A model generated the notes under the pieces. It made no database searches. It saw nothing but the letters and a program-made list of their open reading frames with translations, and was not told the origin of the DNA. Positions 50,421-60,999 of a stretch of 64,000 nt of DNA are shown here, one piece after another (the stretch's first letter is position 1; every line of letters begins with the position of its first letter). The stretch is from Thysanoteuthis rhombus (Eukaryota > Mollusca > Cephalopoda > Oegopsida > Thysanoteuthidae). The DNA is taken from NCBI GenBank assembly GCA_963457665.1, contig OY735231.1, positions 38,907,406 to 38,971,405 of the forward strand. Direction: 5' to 3'. A program made the position numbers and the translations under genes.

Positions 50421-50810
50421 TTACACAACCTGGAAAAGGAATAAATTCCATATATTCTTTAAATATGAGGCATAGTAAAGAAATAGACAAAATTGAATTT
50501 GTTTTGAATTTTTACGGGGTACATCTTTTATTCCTCTTCTTCCAAAGTGAACAAAAATTAAGGTCTTATATATGCGTACTAAATACAAATCCGTTATATT
50601 CTTGAACCAATAACCCCTTAAATACTTATATCGGCAGAAGAATTTGAATTCCATTTTCAGAGATGTTTCAGAGGTTTCGAGTTTAGTTAGTAATTTCTCA
50701 ACTAGTCTCACCATGATGAGTATTTCTTCGATTGTACTTTTGTTACTACGGCGGCCCACAAATGGTACATGGATAGGTACAACCATGTCCCAACCATTTT
50801 TATTAGTCAA
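50421..50810 (-). other. 129-codon open frame, no recognised product
   Basis: Open frame on the same strand as the tetraspanin, in intron 1 about 0.7 kb after exon 1. The N-terminal part (RSNKSTIEEILIMVRLVEK, then LLTKLETSETSLKMEF) is helical and charged; the rest is Tyr/Phe-rich, as expected of AT-rich DNA. There is no domain I can name and no clear splice sites. It could be chance or a transposon remnant. Confidence 0.12.
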
Positions 50811-51529
50811 AATCAGTTATTTTTAATGTGCGAGAAAACATCAGATTAATTCTATTTCTAAGTAAGTGAATAAAATCAGAATAAATCGAATTCATTTATC
50901 AACTGAAATAAATATGGAACCACAATTCTCATAATGTATTACTAGTCTCAATGAAGGCTACACACACTCAGAGTAAATAATACCAAGGCGGTGCTACATA
51001 ATTCTTAGAATACCAACATTCTTAAGTGTTATGGCTAGTCTTGCAATTTAATAAAGTCGTTTGTTGAAATATTTCAATAGAATTTACATGTATCTACCAC
51101 AAAAATAAGACGGGTGACCCCCAAAAGTAAGTAAACAGTCATATTGTGCTTCCATAGTTAAAAATAGGAACACCGCAAGGGATTTTCTTTGAACTAATTC
51201 AAATACTCAGACACACACAACAATCATTCCTGGCAAATATTAACAAAAAAGGAATGGGTAAAGAGTGAATATATAAGAAGAAGGTTTTTTTTCCGTAAAC
51301 AAATATAATTTTGAAGCAAATATAAAAATATTCTACCAATAATTCAGTTGACAAAAGTAGTACATTTTCACAACAGGCTGTTACGGGTTTTTTTGTTACA
51401 TGATGAAACCGTTAGACGGTTTAACGTGCAGGGATTAATAATTTTTAAAAGAGGTTTTTAAAAATATACTGACATTTACAAATGATTCTGTAATAAGATC
51501 GAAGAATTAAAAGGTTATTTTATACTTAC

Positions 51530-51613
51530 CCAGAATAAAAAGTTGAGCAAAAACAGGGTATATTTTATGAAGAGACTGATTTCGTTACGATTCCAGTAAT
51601 TTCGTCTTCCCAT
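51530..51613 (-). CDS. Tetraspanin (TspanC8, Tspan33-like), coding exon 1
   Basis: First coding exon of a tetraspanin, a four-pass membrane scaffold protein. It encodes 28 residues: a short polar cytoplasmic N-terminus (MGRRNYWNR) followed by the start of TM1, whose FIKYTLFLLNFLFW resembles the TM1 entry of Tspan5/14/33. The start is well supported. The ATG (51613-51611) has A at -3 and G at +4, and an in-frame TAA lies twelve codons upstream (51649-51647). The exon ends at a consensus donor, TGG|GTAAGT, in phase 0, and joins exon 2 about 47 kb away to continue TM1 without a break. The known family role of TspanC8 proteins is to escort and regulate ADAM10, and through it Notch processing; that function is inferred from similarity. 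Any untranslated part of exon 1, or an upstream non-coding exon, cannot be delimited. Confidence 0.88.
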
Positions 51614-51660
51614 ATTCAATTTTTGTTTCTTGAATGAACAAAATTCTTAGGATATTTTCT
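51614..51660 (-). promoter_or_regulatory. 5' leader next to the tetraspanin start codon
   Basis: Sequence just upstream of the ATG. It has A at -3 and an in-frame TAA at 51649-51647, which fixes the start. No TATA box or initiator can be assigned with confidence; (TA)n at 51932-51949 is simple repeat. Confidence 0.5.
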
Positions 51661-52950
51661 TTTAAAAACAAAATAAGAAATATTGTAATTCCGTTGTGTT
51701 GTGTAAAGAAGGTATATTCCTTTTTTTCTTTCTTTCAAGCTTTCAGCTTAAAGATGAAAACAAGTGACGATGTATTTTCTTTTCTTTGTAAATAAATGAA
51801 AATGAATAACAGAAAAGTCACTTTTTTTCCACTTACTACAAAAACGATTAATAAGTAAACATATGTTAGATAAAAACACTATCTTTGACAATAACTATTT
51901 TTTGATATTGTAAAAGGTGTGTTTTTTATGTATATATATATATATATAATAAAAACGATTGTTTTTCTAGAGAGAATCGGTGTGAAGTGTAAGTCAGTCG
52001 CTCTCTTATTTCAAGCAAGAGTCGCTGTGAAATGACAACCTCTCACCACAGTTGATTGGGGATATCCTTATACGCCATCCTCAAATTAAATCCCACCAAG
52101 CTAGCTAAGAAAAAGAGTTTGTTTTCCAATGTATCCCCATGCCAACACTTCTGCTTAGGTAAGCAGCTCCACGATGATAAATAAAGCCAGGTGGGAAAAA
52201 CCAGGAGGTTTTTAACATTCAAACTGGTGACAATAATACATCTACTTATATAAAAATTATCTGTGAAATGGTTAGGCGTAGGAGCAGTAGCAGTGGATAA
52301 TAGCATCAGCAGCAGCTGGCGGCCTTATCAGCCGAAGTATAACCAGTAGCAAATAAGGGCAACGTATCATTAATGTTATATATAAAACAAAAATCAGATT
52401 TTGTTTGTCTAACTACCAAGGCTTTTCATAACAGTAAGTATTGTTAAGAAATAATTTTATAAAAATGACATTTTATACCAATAATTAAGAAAATTACACA
52501 AAATCTCATGACGGGTGTTGTGGTTTTAGGTTTAAAAAAATCCTTTTTAATACAGCAAATATAATCTACATTTAATTTACTTTTGGTTTATATAGGTTTC
52601 TCCACTGATCCATGACTAGAAAGTTTATAAAAAAAAAAAAATAGTAAACTGAAATGGCATAAAGTGAAAAAGCAATTGCCAATAATTCATATGCGAGATA
52701 CATGGGGTTTCACCGTTGCCAGACCCTGAAAACGGTATGTTAGGCTGAGTCGTCCGCGGTCAGTTGGTGGTAGGTATAGGAGATTGAGATGTAGGAGATA
52801 CGGGAAGAGGGTGAATACTGCCGCTATAACAGTTCATTCCACAAAACAAATGCTGGGCGCTTTTTTAGCTTTTCGCCTTTTTTTTTTTTTTCGTAAAAGC
52901 GAGAAAATAGCGTTAAGTGAACTTTTGAAAAGTGGGGATGCATATCTTAC
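51660..52950. other. Upstream region of the tetraspanin, no gene seen
   Basis: AT-rich with a somewhat more balanced patch at 51960-52340. Any promoter or non-coding exon of the tetraspanin would be expected here or further right, but no motif decides it. An 87-codon minus-strand frame at 52306-52043 is not recognisable. Confidence 0.5.
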
Positions 52951-53009
52951 ACTATAAAAATGAAGACTGCTTGTCTCTAATTACGTTTTTTAAAGACTCC
53001 TACACTGTC

Positions 53010-53560
53010 GCACCCTATGGGCAGAACATTTTTGTATAAGGGTAACTCGTATCTAGGATGAACGTAGGATAGGTGGCAGTTGCCTTTGAAGACTTTAAAT
53101 AAACTCAATTGGGGCATTTTCAAATCTATTGGAGACGGCTAAACCCTGAAGGCTGCAAAATTGTGTATTTGACCCCTGTATGAACATAGGATTGGTGGTG
53201 ATAATATCTGATGACCCTTAAATTTCAATTTAGGGTCAGGTCAATTTTAGTATTTTCAAATCTAATGGATACAACTGCACTCTACAGGCTGCAATTCTAT
53301 CAACAAAGGTAATTTGTACCCAAGATAAACATAGGATAAGTGACACTGACTTATGGTGATCTGCAAAACATTAATTTTTAGGTTAGTTCAATTTTGGAAT
53401 GTTCTAAAAATGAAGATAGCTGCACCTTACGAACAGCAAAATTGTGTACATAGGTAACTTGACTCCAGGGTGAACATAGAATGGGTGGGACTGGCCTCTC
53501 ATGACGTGTAACAGTCAATTCAAGGTCAGGTCAATTTTGGTATTTTCAAGAAAGGTCTAT
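53010..53560. repeat. Diverged tandem array, four units of about 130-145 bp
   Basis: Units begin at about 53041, 53168, 53308 and 53453, each with GGTAAYTTG-like sequence, GATGAACATAGGAT, a GGTGGCACTGAC-like stretch, TCAATTTAGGGTCAGGTCAA and TTTTGGTATTTTC. A single related unit lies at 11145-11265. Confidence 0.8.
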
Positions 53561-53631
53561 TTCGGCGTTTTTGAAGTACTTGATGGCTTGTGATTGTGAT
53601 TCCTTCTTTGAGAAGCTTTGTGTTAGAATTT

Positions 53632-53748
53632 ACTACATGGCCTCTCGATACTGAATACTTTCCCGCTCAACGCCGTGTACCCCAGCTAGTATATATATAT
53701 ATATATATATATACTTTCCCGCTCAACGCCGTGTACCCCAGCTAGTAT

Positions 53749-53812
<64 letters not shown>

Positions 53813-53848
53813 TAGCTCAAAATATATATATATATATATATACTAGCT

Positions 53849-53902
<54 letters not shown>

Positions 53903-53998
53903 TAGCTCAAAATATATATATATAAATAAATATATATATATACTAGCTGGGGTACACGGCGTTGAGCGGGAAAGTATTCAGTATCGAGAGGTCATGTA
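53632..53998. repeat. Foldback with ~58-bp arms around a TA-rich core
   Basis: The left arm (about 53632-53690) and the right arm (about 53941-53998) are reverse complements with about one mismatch. Both include CTCTCGATACTGAATACTTT, CCCGCTCAACGCCGTG and TACCCCAGCTAGTA. A second copy of the inner 35 bp is at 53714-53748. The core is (TA)n broken by repeated ACTAGCTCAAAA blocks. A diverged relative of the arm (CAGCTGGGATACCTGGCGTT) is at 55627-55657. Confidence 0.93.
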
Positions 53999-53999
53999 T

Positions 54000-54019
54000 A
54001 TATATATATATATATATAT
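54000..54019. repeat. (TA)n microsatellite
   Basis: About ten TA units immediately outside the right foldback arm. Confidence 0.9.
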
Positions 54020-54109
54020 TCTTTTTCCTCTTTCCAGCAACAACTTCATGTGTTTTATCAGCTAAAATCTTGAATGGCTATGTGTGACAAGCATCATGAA
54101 ATTCCAAGA

Positions 54110-54990
54110 TCCTCCCTGTTGCCCCTAACAGACAAACCTTACGCTCTGACGCCTGTGATAAAAGCCGGTGGGATTGAGCAATTTCCCAACACATCCATAT
54201 GCAATTAAGTCCTACATTAACACGAGATTGTTTTTCATATTTGCCTCCGTGAAGAGACAAATATGTTAAATGTGACACGAGGTCGCGAAGTGGAGACCCA
54301 CACACTTTTGTATGATGGGTGTGTCTAGAAATTGTCCCCATTCCAGTGGCTTTTATTTCCCCAAACCATAACCATGGGCATCTGCTAGGTGGACAAACGG
54401 GGCATATGTCCCCCTCCCCTGGACCAGACCTTCTCCCTGAGAGCGAGGGTGTTTACAAATTGGAACCTTATAGCCAATAAAGGATTATGGTGAAGTACAA
54501 TGGTTTTACGTAAGCCAAACTTTATGTGCCGGTATAAAAAGGTTTTATTCTCTGCTGGTAAAAGGTTTGCCGTTAAGATATATCCCGAATATATCCTTTT
54601 GCCCTCCGTACAAGTGGCAGCGAACGTCAATGGCTTGATGTCCTATGTTCAAAAAAGACCTTGAGTCATATTTGCCTTCGTGGAGAGACGAATAAATATA
54701 TTTAATGTGACACGAGGTCGTAAAATGGAGACACACACACCTTTGTATGATGGGTATGTCCAGAAATGAGCCCGTCATGCTGGCTTTTGTCGTTAGTGTC
54801 ACGGCTTACCTCTAACCCTACCCATCTAGTATTATGGGAATGTGCTACCTAGGAGATGGGTCTCCTGACAGGTTAGGGTTAGGGGTACGCCCTGACGCCA
54901 ACGGCAAATGCAATTTTTGCACATAACAATTAATGAATACAAAGAATGACCTAGTGTCAAATTTTGCCTTCTTGCTGAGGTAACTGAATA
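54110..54990. repeat. Diverged tandem repeat block, two to three copies
   Basis: ATATTTGCCTYCGTGRAGAG, AATGTGACACGAGGTCG, TGGAGAC, TTTGTATGATGGGT and GTGTC/ATGTC occur at 54239-54330 and again at 54668-54760. A third partial start is at about 54884-54980 (CGCCCTGACGCC, then TTTTGCCTTCTTGCTGAG). Several minus-strand open frames of 70-87 codons fall within it and follow the repeat, not a protein family. Confidence 0.7.
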
Positions 54991-54999
54991 CCTTTCCAG

Positions 55000-55620
55000 T
55001 GCACTAAACTTGAACTGCCAATAAAACTCTAAAGAAACTCCCAGATCAGGCTCGCCAAAAAACAAACTCAGAAGAAAAGAAAGAAAAAAATTTAATAAAG
55101 ATATAGTTTAAATATAAACATAACTGCATTTTACTTACATGAATATGTAGATCACTATAATTACTCTTGCCCTCCCCCACGTTCTCCTTGCTCGAGTAAA
55201 CGATTTGTTATTATTGATATAAAGACTTTGACGATGTCTTGACAAAATTCTATATTAGAAAATCACCACCGATATCAAAGGTCAGAGGAAGAAACTTATT
55301 TTTATCAAAAATAACTTATTTCAGCACAAAATAAACTCACACACTTACTCTTTTCTTCTTTTAGTTTCAAACGATAACTATTCCGTGATGTATTATTCAT
55401 TATTATATAATAACAGCCTATCCCATTTTAATACAACTCTGAAATTGTTTTTCAGCTTGTTTATCTATTTGACATGGACCAATCGATTACAACCTTCAGA
55501 TTGTAACAGGAATCGGGCGAAATAAATATATACAACGATACATTTATACAATTAAATATACTAATTTGCATACATGGCTTGTATATAGATACGTACGTCA
55601 TTTTCAAGAATGTATTTGTT
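55000..55620. other. No gene seen
   Basis: Unremarkable AT-rich sequence between repeat blocks. Confidence 0.5.
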
Positions 55621-55839
55621 TGAGACCAGCTGGGATACCTGGCGTTGCCTGGGAAAGAAAACCTTGAATATAGGAACACTAGAAATCAAATGATATTCTA
55701 TGGAGATTCCAAAAAATTACAAAAAAGGGTCCGGGTGCCTAACCGGTGGAATTCTAAAAACGGAAAAAGAATTTTTCGGATGAAATAGTTGGTGCTATAA
55801 GCAAAGAGTTCGTTATCTATGTGGAACTATCATTTAGAA

Positions 55840-56410
55840 AAAAATGCTGGTTTGATGGGAATTGGGTTTATTTACGATTTAACTGTAAATCAGTTTGCCG
55901 AACGGAAAGCACAAGTACACATTTCTAGCGGTAACAGAGGTTTGATTGAAAGCAGCTACAAATTAATCGGGAGGAAACCATTGATACGTTCTTTGGCCTC
56001 CGTATTTGAAACACCTTTCAACCCAAGAAAACGCCAAGAGAAAGAAAGCAGAAGGGAAATAGTAGTCGTAAGTGAAGAATAATGGTTTATAGTATTTCAT
56101 CTTAAAAGTAGAGAATAAGATACAGATGGTCCTTCAATTACGTGAACATTAAACCCGTAATTTAACTTTTCATCTGTGATGAATGAAATTACGGACTTAT
56201 ATAATATAATTAAATATAACCAGGAGAAAATTATTAATACGTTTTCACGCCTTCATTGTGAAAACAAATTTTAACCTAAGAAAACAACAAAAGAAAAAAA
56301 TCCCAAGGAAATAACAGAAAAAAAATGAAAAATTATATTTCAGAATATTTCATGTTAAAAGCAAATGATAAAATATGGTCGTCCCTCCTAATTCGTGGGG
56401 AGCATACCTG
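55840..56410. repeat. Diverged direct duplication
   Basis: ATACGTTCTTTGGCCTCC, then ACCCAAGAAAACGCCAAGAG, then GAAATAGTAGTCG and ATTTCATCTTAAAAG (55985-56110) recur in changed form at 56240-56360 (ACGTTTTCACGCCTTC, CCTAAGAAAACAACAAAAG, ATTTCATGTTAAAAG). A GGTCCTTCAATTACGTG / GGTCGTCCCTCCTAATTCGTG segment follows each. An 87-codon frame here has no recognised product. Confidence 0.6.
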
Positions 56411-56419
56411 TATTTATAC

Positions 56420-57990
56420 ATATAAAGTGTCTATTCTAAATAAAATTACGTATATATTGAAGTCGTAGTGTTCTATATACATAAAGCCCAAAGGATAAAC
56501 TTAACGTTTATTTTTAGTAGTCTTTCACTGCAGCCGGCAAATTTAAAAACAAATAACCTGCTCGTATTTTTAAAAAAGGGAAAGAAAGCGTGATAACCGA
56601 CCACGCTTTCTGTTATTAAGTTTGAATAAGGTAAGGAAAGGCATTTGATTTGACAACAGCATTATTACTACTACTTAACACTGTTGAAGATTTATGAAAA
56701 AATGGATATGAGGAAAACCCGACAAAAAAATGAATGTTTTGACCATTCATGAGAATAACAGGAATCCTGGTATGAAAATTAATTTTCTGATGTATAAAAG
56801 ATTGGCTAGAGAATGACTTCGAATGAGCTCGAAGTTTGGTCTGTATAGGAAATCGATTTCTATCGATCCTCCATACCAAATATTAGGTCAATCAGCCCTG
56901 TAGTTTTAGCTGAGAAGAGGCACGACGAAAAAAGAAAAAAACAAAAGGCTTAACAATTAGTATAGATGTGAGAAAAACGTTGATTATAACTAATTTCTAA
57001 TTATGTGCCCCTCTCCAATTCGGGCATAACGTTAAATTACGGGCAAATCAGTTAATTCGGGCAAATCAGTGTAATTCGAACAAAACCGTGGAAATTTTCG
57101 GGCAAGCTAAGCGTTTTGGCCCCCTTATTGTTGCCAGAAATCTAAATGGTTCGTGAAAAATCTAGATCATAGGGAGAATAGGGAACATAGCATTAGCGGC
57201 CTTGCATTAAACAAATATGGTCAAGAGCATATCCTAATGATCTTGACCACTTTGACAAAGGTCAGTTGAACTAGGCAATTTCTTGACTAACTTACACAAA
57301 AGAGTGTGGATTTTATAGTAAAAACGACTTTGTGTCATCCACGTCCTCGATAGGGAGGGACAAATAAACAGTACCTATCATAGCTAATGATTTGTGATCC
57401 ATTCCTGGTTGGAACCTTGTGGAATGAGAAGAGAAGCCTTGTTTCTGGAGATCTGTCTCCCATCCAGTACCTCCCCACTGCACACCATATTGCCGGTCAC
57501 GTAAGCCGATAGAACTAGGAAATATCTGGACACTCTTATCACGGAAAAGCGTATGGGTCCAAGCGGCATATCCAGAGATTCAGGGCCCAGGTCTTTGTTC
57601 TTTAGGGACCTACTACATCCAACAATTACTGCAGAGGTGGTTCCCAACCTCAGCACCGCAGACATTTTATAATGTTTGTAAAAATGCAGTACGTGAATTG
57701 CTTGCCATTAAACTTTTCCCCCCAATTGTGGTATGGGGGGGGGACACCCCTAGTGGACCCCCCCCCATTAGAAAAGACCATGTATCAACGTATCAAATTT
57801 TGACCTTGAGAGAAAACATGAATCCTACTTTCACGATGTTCCCGACTCTTCATACATCTGGCTGGAGGCATTATTACATTTTAGATATTAATTCAAAGTG
57901 AAAAATATTTCGCACTCTCGCCAAGCCTTTACGATTTGTTGAATTCGGAACATCTATGTGACGTCATGCTGTAAGATTACCATCAAAACT
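56420..57990. other. No gene seen
   Basis: Mixed sequence with G and C runs near 57735-57768 and a hAT-like GGTGGTTCCCAACCTC near 57634-57650. A 93-codon minus frame (57665-57384) coincides with repeat-like sequence and is not assigned. Confidence 0.4.
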
Positions 57991-58004
57991 CAATAAAGCC
58001 CGTC

Positions 58005-58405
58005 GACTGACTGACTTCTTTTGGCAGCTCGTCGTGTTGGGGCGATCAATTAAAAAATGGAAAAGGGGTTATTTATACGGAAAGATACTTCTTGCCATTT
58101 TTCGGGCATTGATTACTAAACAAGTCTGAATTTCCAGAAAACAAACGTAAATGTTGCTGGACACAAATAAAGAGATCAATTTTGCATTAACATTAAAAAC
58201 TTATTCAGGAGGGGAGTTTAAAAAACAACTCTTTTCCAGACATAATAAGGAATGAATGTTCATTTCCAGCCGGACAGCTCCATCGGTGTGACTTGTACTC
58301 ACGATGCGTACCAACCAGCCAGCCAGCTAAATAGCCGGACCAACTAAGAAACTGAAGAAACCTAAGTTGACAGTATTGGTGACAGTTTTAGTGTACGGTT
58401 TCTAA
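58005..58405 (+). mobile_element. Dispersed repeat family A, near full-length copy
   Basis: Contains GGGGCGATCAATTAAAAAAT, GAGATCAATTTTGCA, CGGACAGCTCCATCGGTGTG, GCCGGACCAACTAAG and GTTGACAGTATTGGTGACAG. It shows the family 3' end most completely. Confidence 0.65.
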
Positions 58406-58992
58406 TCATACTTTTTGTCGAGTGTATAAAGGTTCTAAAAACACTTAAGGTCGTATCATCTAACGCGTTCAGTTCTGAGGGAGGTTAAGTAACGTTTTCG
58501 ATGTTTCACCTGTTAAACGCGAAAAGCTGATAATAATTCCAAGAATGTTTTAAATCTATGTTATAATGATCCGACTTTTGTGAGTTGGTTTATGAATTGA
58601 TACATAACAAACCAAAAACTGCACATCGTAATGCAGTTTTTGTTAGAATAATTCCGTTAAAATACAGCAACTGCGAGCAATCTCTAGTTATGTACAAATT
58701 GAAAAAAAAATGGTTGTCCAAGGGAGGTAAATCTAGCTCTATTATCTGTTGGTAACTGAGTCATTTTCATAAATTTTCCTAGTAAGAAAAGGAGAGGGAT
58801 AAGCGGGGAAATATCCTTGACTTATCTGCACTCTTTTTCGCCGACGATAGTGGCATGCCAGTGACGATACTTCAACAATAATCTTATTGGTAATGAGGCA
58901 TTTATTTGCAACTAATTATTACATCAATTTTATGAATAGGAAATGATTTTATATTGAGCAGAGACCGTCGACACACAAACACATATACATAA

Positions 58993-58999
<7 letters not shown>

Positions 59000-59036
<37 letters not shown>
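59000..59036. repeat. (GT)n microsatellite
   Basis: About 18 TG units. Confidence 0.95.
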
Positions 59037-59040
<4 letters not shown>

Positions 59041-59340
59041 TAATTATGAATATAAGGGTATGGAGTGATAGTTTATCTGACAAATTTGTGAGTAAAATGA
59101 CATTTCAAGACAAATGACACTCACTTTAGGTTAAACTCAGTGTTGGTATGTGTGTCAGGACCTTATCACAACTTAGGGTCGTGGCATACATATCAGCAAG
59201 CATGAACAGGTTTCGGCAAACTATCTTGGAGGCGGTCCACGTACGCATTTTTACGTCTTCTGGGCCAAAGCGATTAAAAAATGAAACAATGATCGTACAT
59301 GGTTATAGAGACTTGTTTTTATTTTTTTTATTTATTCATC

Positions 59341-59417
<77 letters not shown>
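59341..59417. repeat. (ATT)n tract, 3' flank of the LINE
   Basis: About 25 ATT units, which is (TAA)n on the LINE strand. It directly abuts the 3' end of the minus-strand LINE. Confidence 0.95.
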
Positions 59418-59420
<3 letters not shown>

Positions 59421-60835
59421 GTTGTCTGGTGGTCACAGCTGGAGGGTGAGAGACAGCATGTCTCCTCAGGTTTCCAGCCCTCCTCTCCACACTCTCACAG
59501 TCCACAGTGGTGATATGGTTTACAGTTTCACACCGGTTGCCCGATGGTTCTCGCTGAAGGCGGAGTGACAGTAGGTCTCCTCATGTCTTCAGCCCTCCAC
59601 TAATCTTATCTCTCTTTCACCTATCTCAGCAACTTTTTTTATTGTTTTGTTTTTGTTTTTGTTTTTTCTTTTTCTCTGTCAGGCCACTGCTAACAACTGG
59701 GGTCGTAGATCTCATATTTCTAGCCTTTTCCTCTGTATTCGTACAGTCCCTAGCAGTGCTGTTATCTGCACTATCTCTTTCTTTTATCCCTAGTTCCTCA
59801 AGGTTCGCCTTAAGTGTCTTTGGCACGGTTCTGAGTGCACATATTATTACTGGTACTACCCCAACCTTCATGTCCCACATCTTCTTCAGTTCTCTTACCA
59901 GATCCTGGTATTTTTCCTGATTTTCACTCTCTTTTTTCTTAACTCTGTGGTCCGCAGGCACAGACACGTCTATTATTTGGCAGGTTTTCCTCTTCTTGAC
60001 CACGATCACTAGGTCTGGTTTGGATTGAGTGGTCAGTTTGAATGTCATTGTTCCAAAGTAATTTGTGGTTTCCATTCGCCCGGGCTGTCCTCGGTTTGTG
60101 CTGGTACCACTTTTCCGCATGGTTAAATCCCATTTGTTTACTCAGTTCCCAGTGTATCCCCGTTGCTACTCTATCATGTCTATGTTTATACTTCTTCTGG
60201 GCTAGTTAACTACATTTACTACTCATGTGGTTTTGCGATCTCTTCTCTTTCACCACTCAGGCGGCACTTGCTGTTTGTCTGTATTCTGTCGATTTTTGTT
60301 CTGATATTGTTTGTTCTGATGCGTTTGTTTGTGGCTACCATGATGAGCGCCTTTTTGTAGCCATGTCCATGATCTCTCGTCTGCAACATCCTGTATCTGT
60401 CTTTTAGATTCTCCGTGTGGTTTCTTCTGTTCCCATTTTTCTCTCCTTGTTTGCTGTGCTGCTCCACTGTTTTTGATTTTTTTTGTTGTTCGTTGCGCTG
60501 CTTCAGGCACCGTTTATGATGTCTTCAAATATTTTTTTAGACCTGCTTTGGTCCTCTGGACACAGTCCTCTATGCTGATGAGCCCTCTGTCACCTTTTTT
60601 TTCTTTTCACGTACAGTCTATCCGTGTCATTTCTGGGGTATAAGGCTTTGTGCATTGTCATAAGCATCTTTGTTCGCCTGTCCATTGACTGGAGTTTTTC
60701 CTTTGTCCATCCTAGGAATTGTCCAGTGTATCTTACAACTGATACGGCCCAGGTGTTCATTCCTTTTATAAGGCACCTGCTGTTTAGTTTGATCTCTAAG
60801 ATTTTCCTCATCCTAGTAAGATATTATCTTCTTAT
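59418..60835 (-). mobile_element. LINE with restriction-like endonuclease, 3' end (Dong/R4-like or related)
   Basis: Minus-strand frames give, in order: INTWA-type thumb sequence (NTWAVSVVRYTGQFLGWTKE), DRRTKMLMTMHKALYPRND and DRLYVKRK (60811-60590); DVADERSW and WLQKGAHHGS (about 60420-60340); NSKCRLSGERE, where the expected zinc-knuckle CxxC has C changed to S; a KKYKHRHDRVA then HWEL block (about 60190-60140); EKWYQHKP; and finally KPDLVIVV, CQIIDVSVPADHRV, KYQDLVRELKKMW and VGVVPVIICALRTVPK (60120-59626). The last blocks are the PD...D nuclease core and the typical C-terminus of RLE-bearing LINEs such as R2, R4/Dong and NeSL. Several stops and frame changes (for example near 60510, 60210 and 60010) show it is dead. 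The RT core is absent, so it is 5'-truncated. 59418-59625 is a 3' UTR. Confidence 0.8.
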
Positions 60836-60870
60836 TTCTATCTTCATTTCTTCCTGTTTTATCATATCAT

Positions 60871-60908
60871 TTCTTCTTCTTCTTCTTCTTCTTCTTCTTC
60901 TTCTTCTG

Positions 60909-60985
<77 letters not shown>
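60871..60985. repeat. (TTC)n then (ATT)n, 5' flank of the LINE
   Basis: About 12 TTC units (60871-60906) followed by about 26 ATT units (60909-60985), beside the truncated 5' side of the LINE. Poly-Ile, poly-Leu and poly-Arg open frames here come from the repeat. Confidence 0.95.
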
Positions 60986-60987
<2 letters not shown>

Positions 60988-60999
60988 TAATGCTTTTCA

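Larger units (their letters stand above)
4077..51529 (-). other. Tetraspanin intron 1 (about 47.5 kb)
   Basis: The interval between coding exons 1 and 2, bounded by a GTAAGT donor and a TTTTCCAG acceptor. It is filled with transposon remnants, SINEs, minisatellites, foldbacks and simple repeats, annotated separately. Between these, long AT-rich stretches (for example 8500-10050, 21300-23250, 30500-33200, 35600-37100, 38450-39900, 49600-51500) show no reading frame that I can assign to a family. A non-coding first exon could also lie upstream of 51613, so this is the intron between coding exons only. Confidence 0.8.

Noticed and set aside
57384-57665. 93-codon minus-strand frame as a gene
   Set aside because: Repeat-like sequence with partial similarity to segments near 46.9 kb; no known domain.
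59418-60835. Host gene for a nuclease-domain protein
   Set aside because: Order of blocks, multiple stops and frame changes, and the TAA-repeat flanks fit a dead LINE rather than a domesticated gene.
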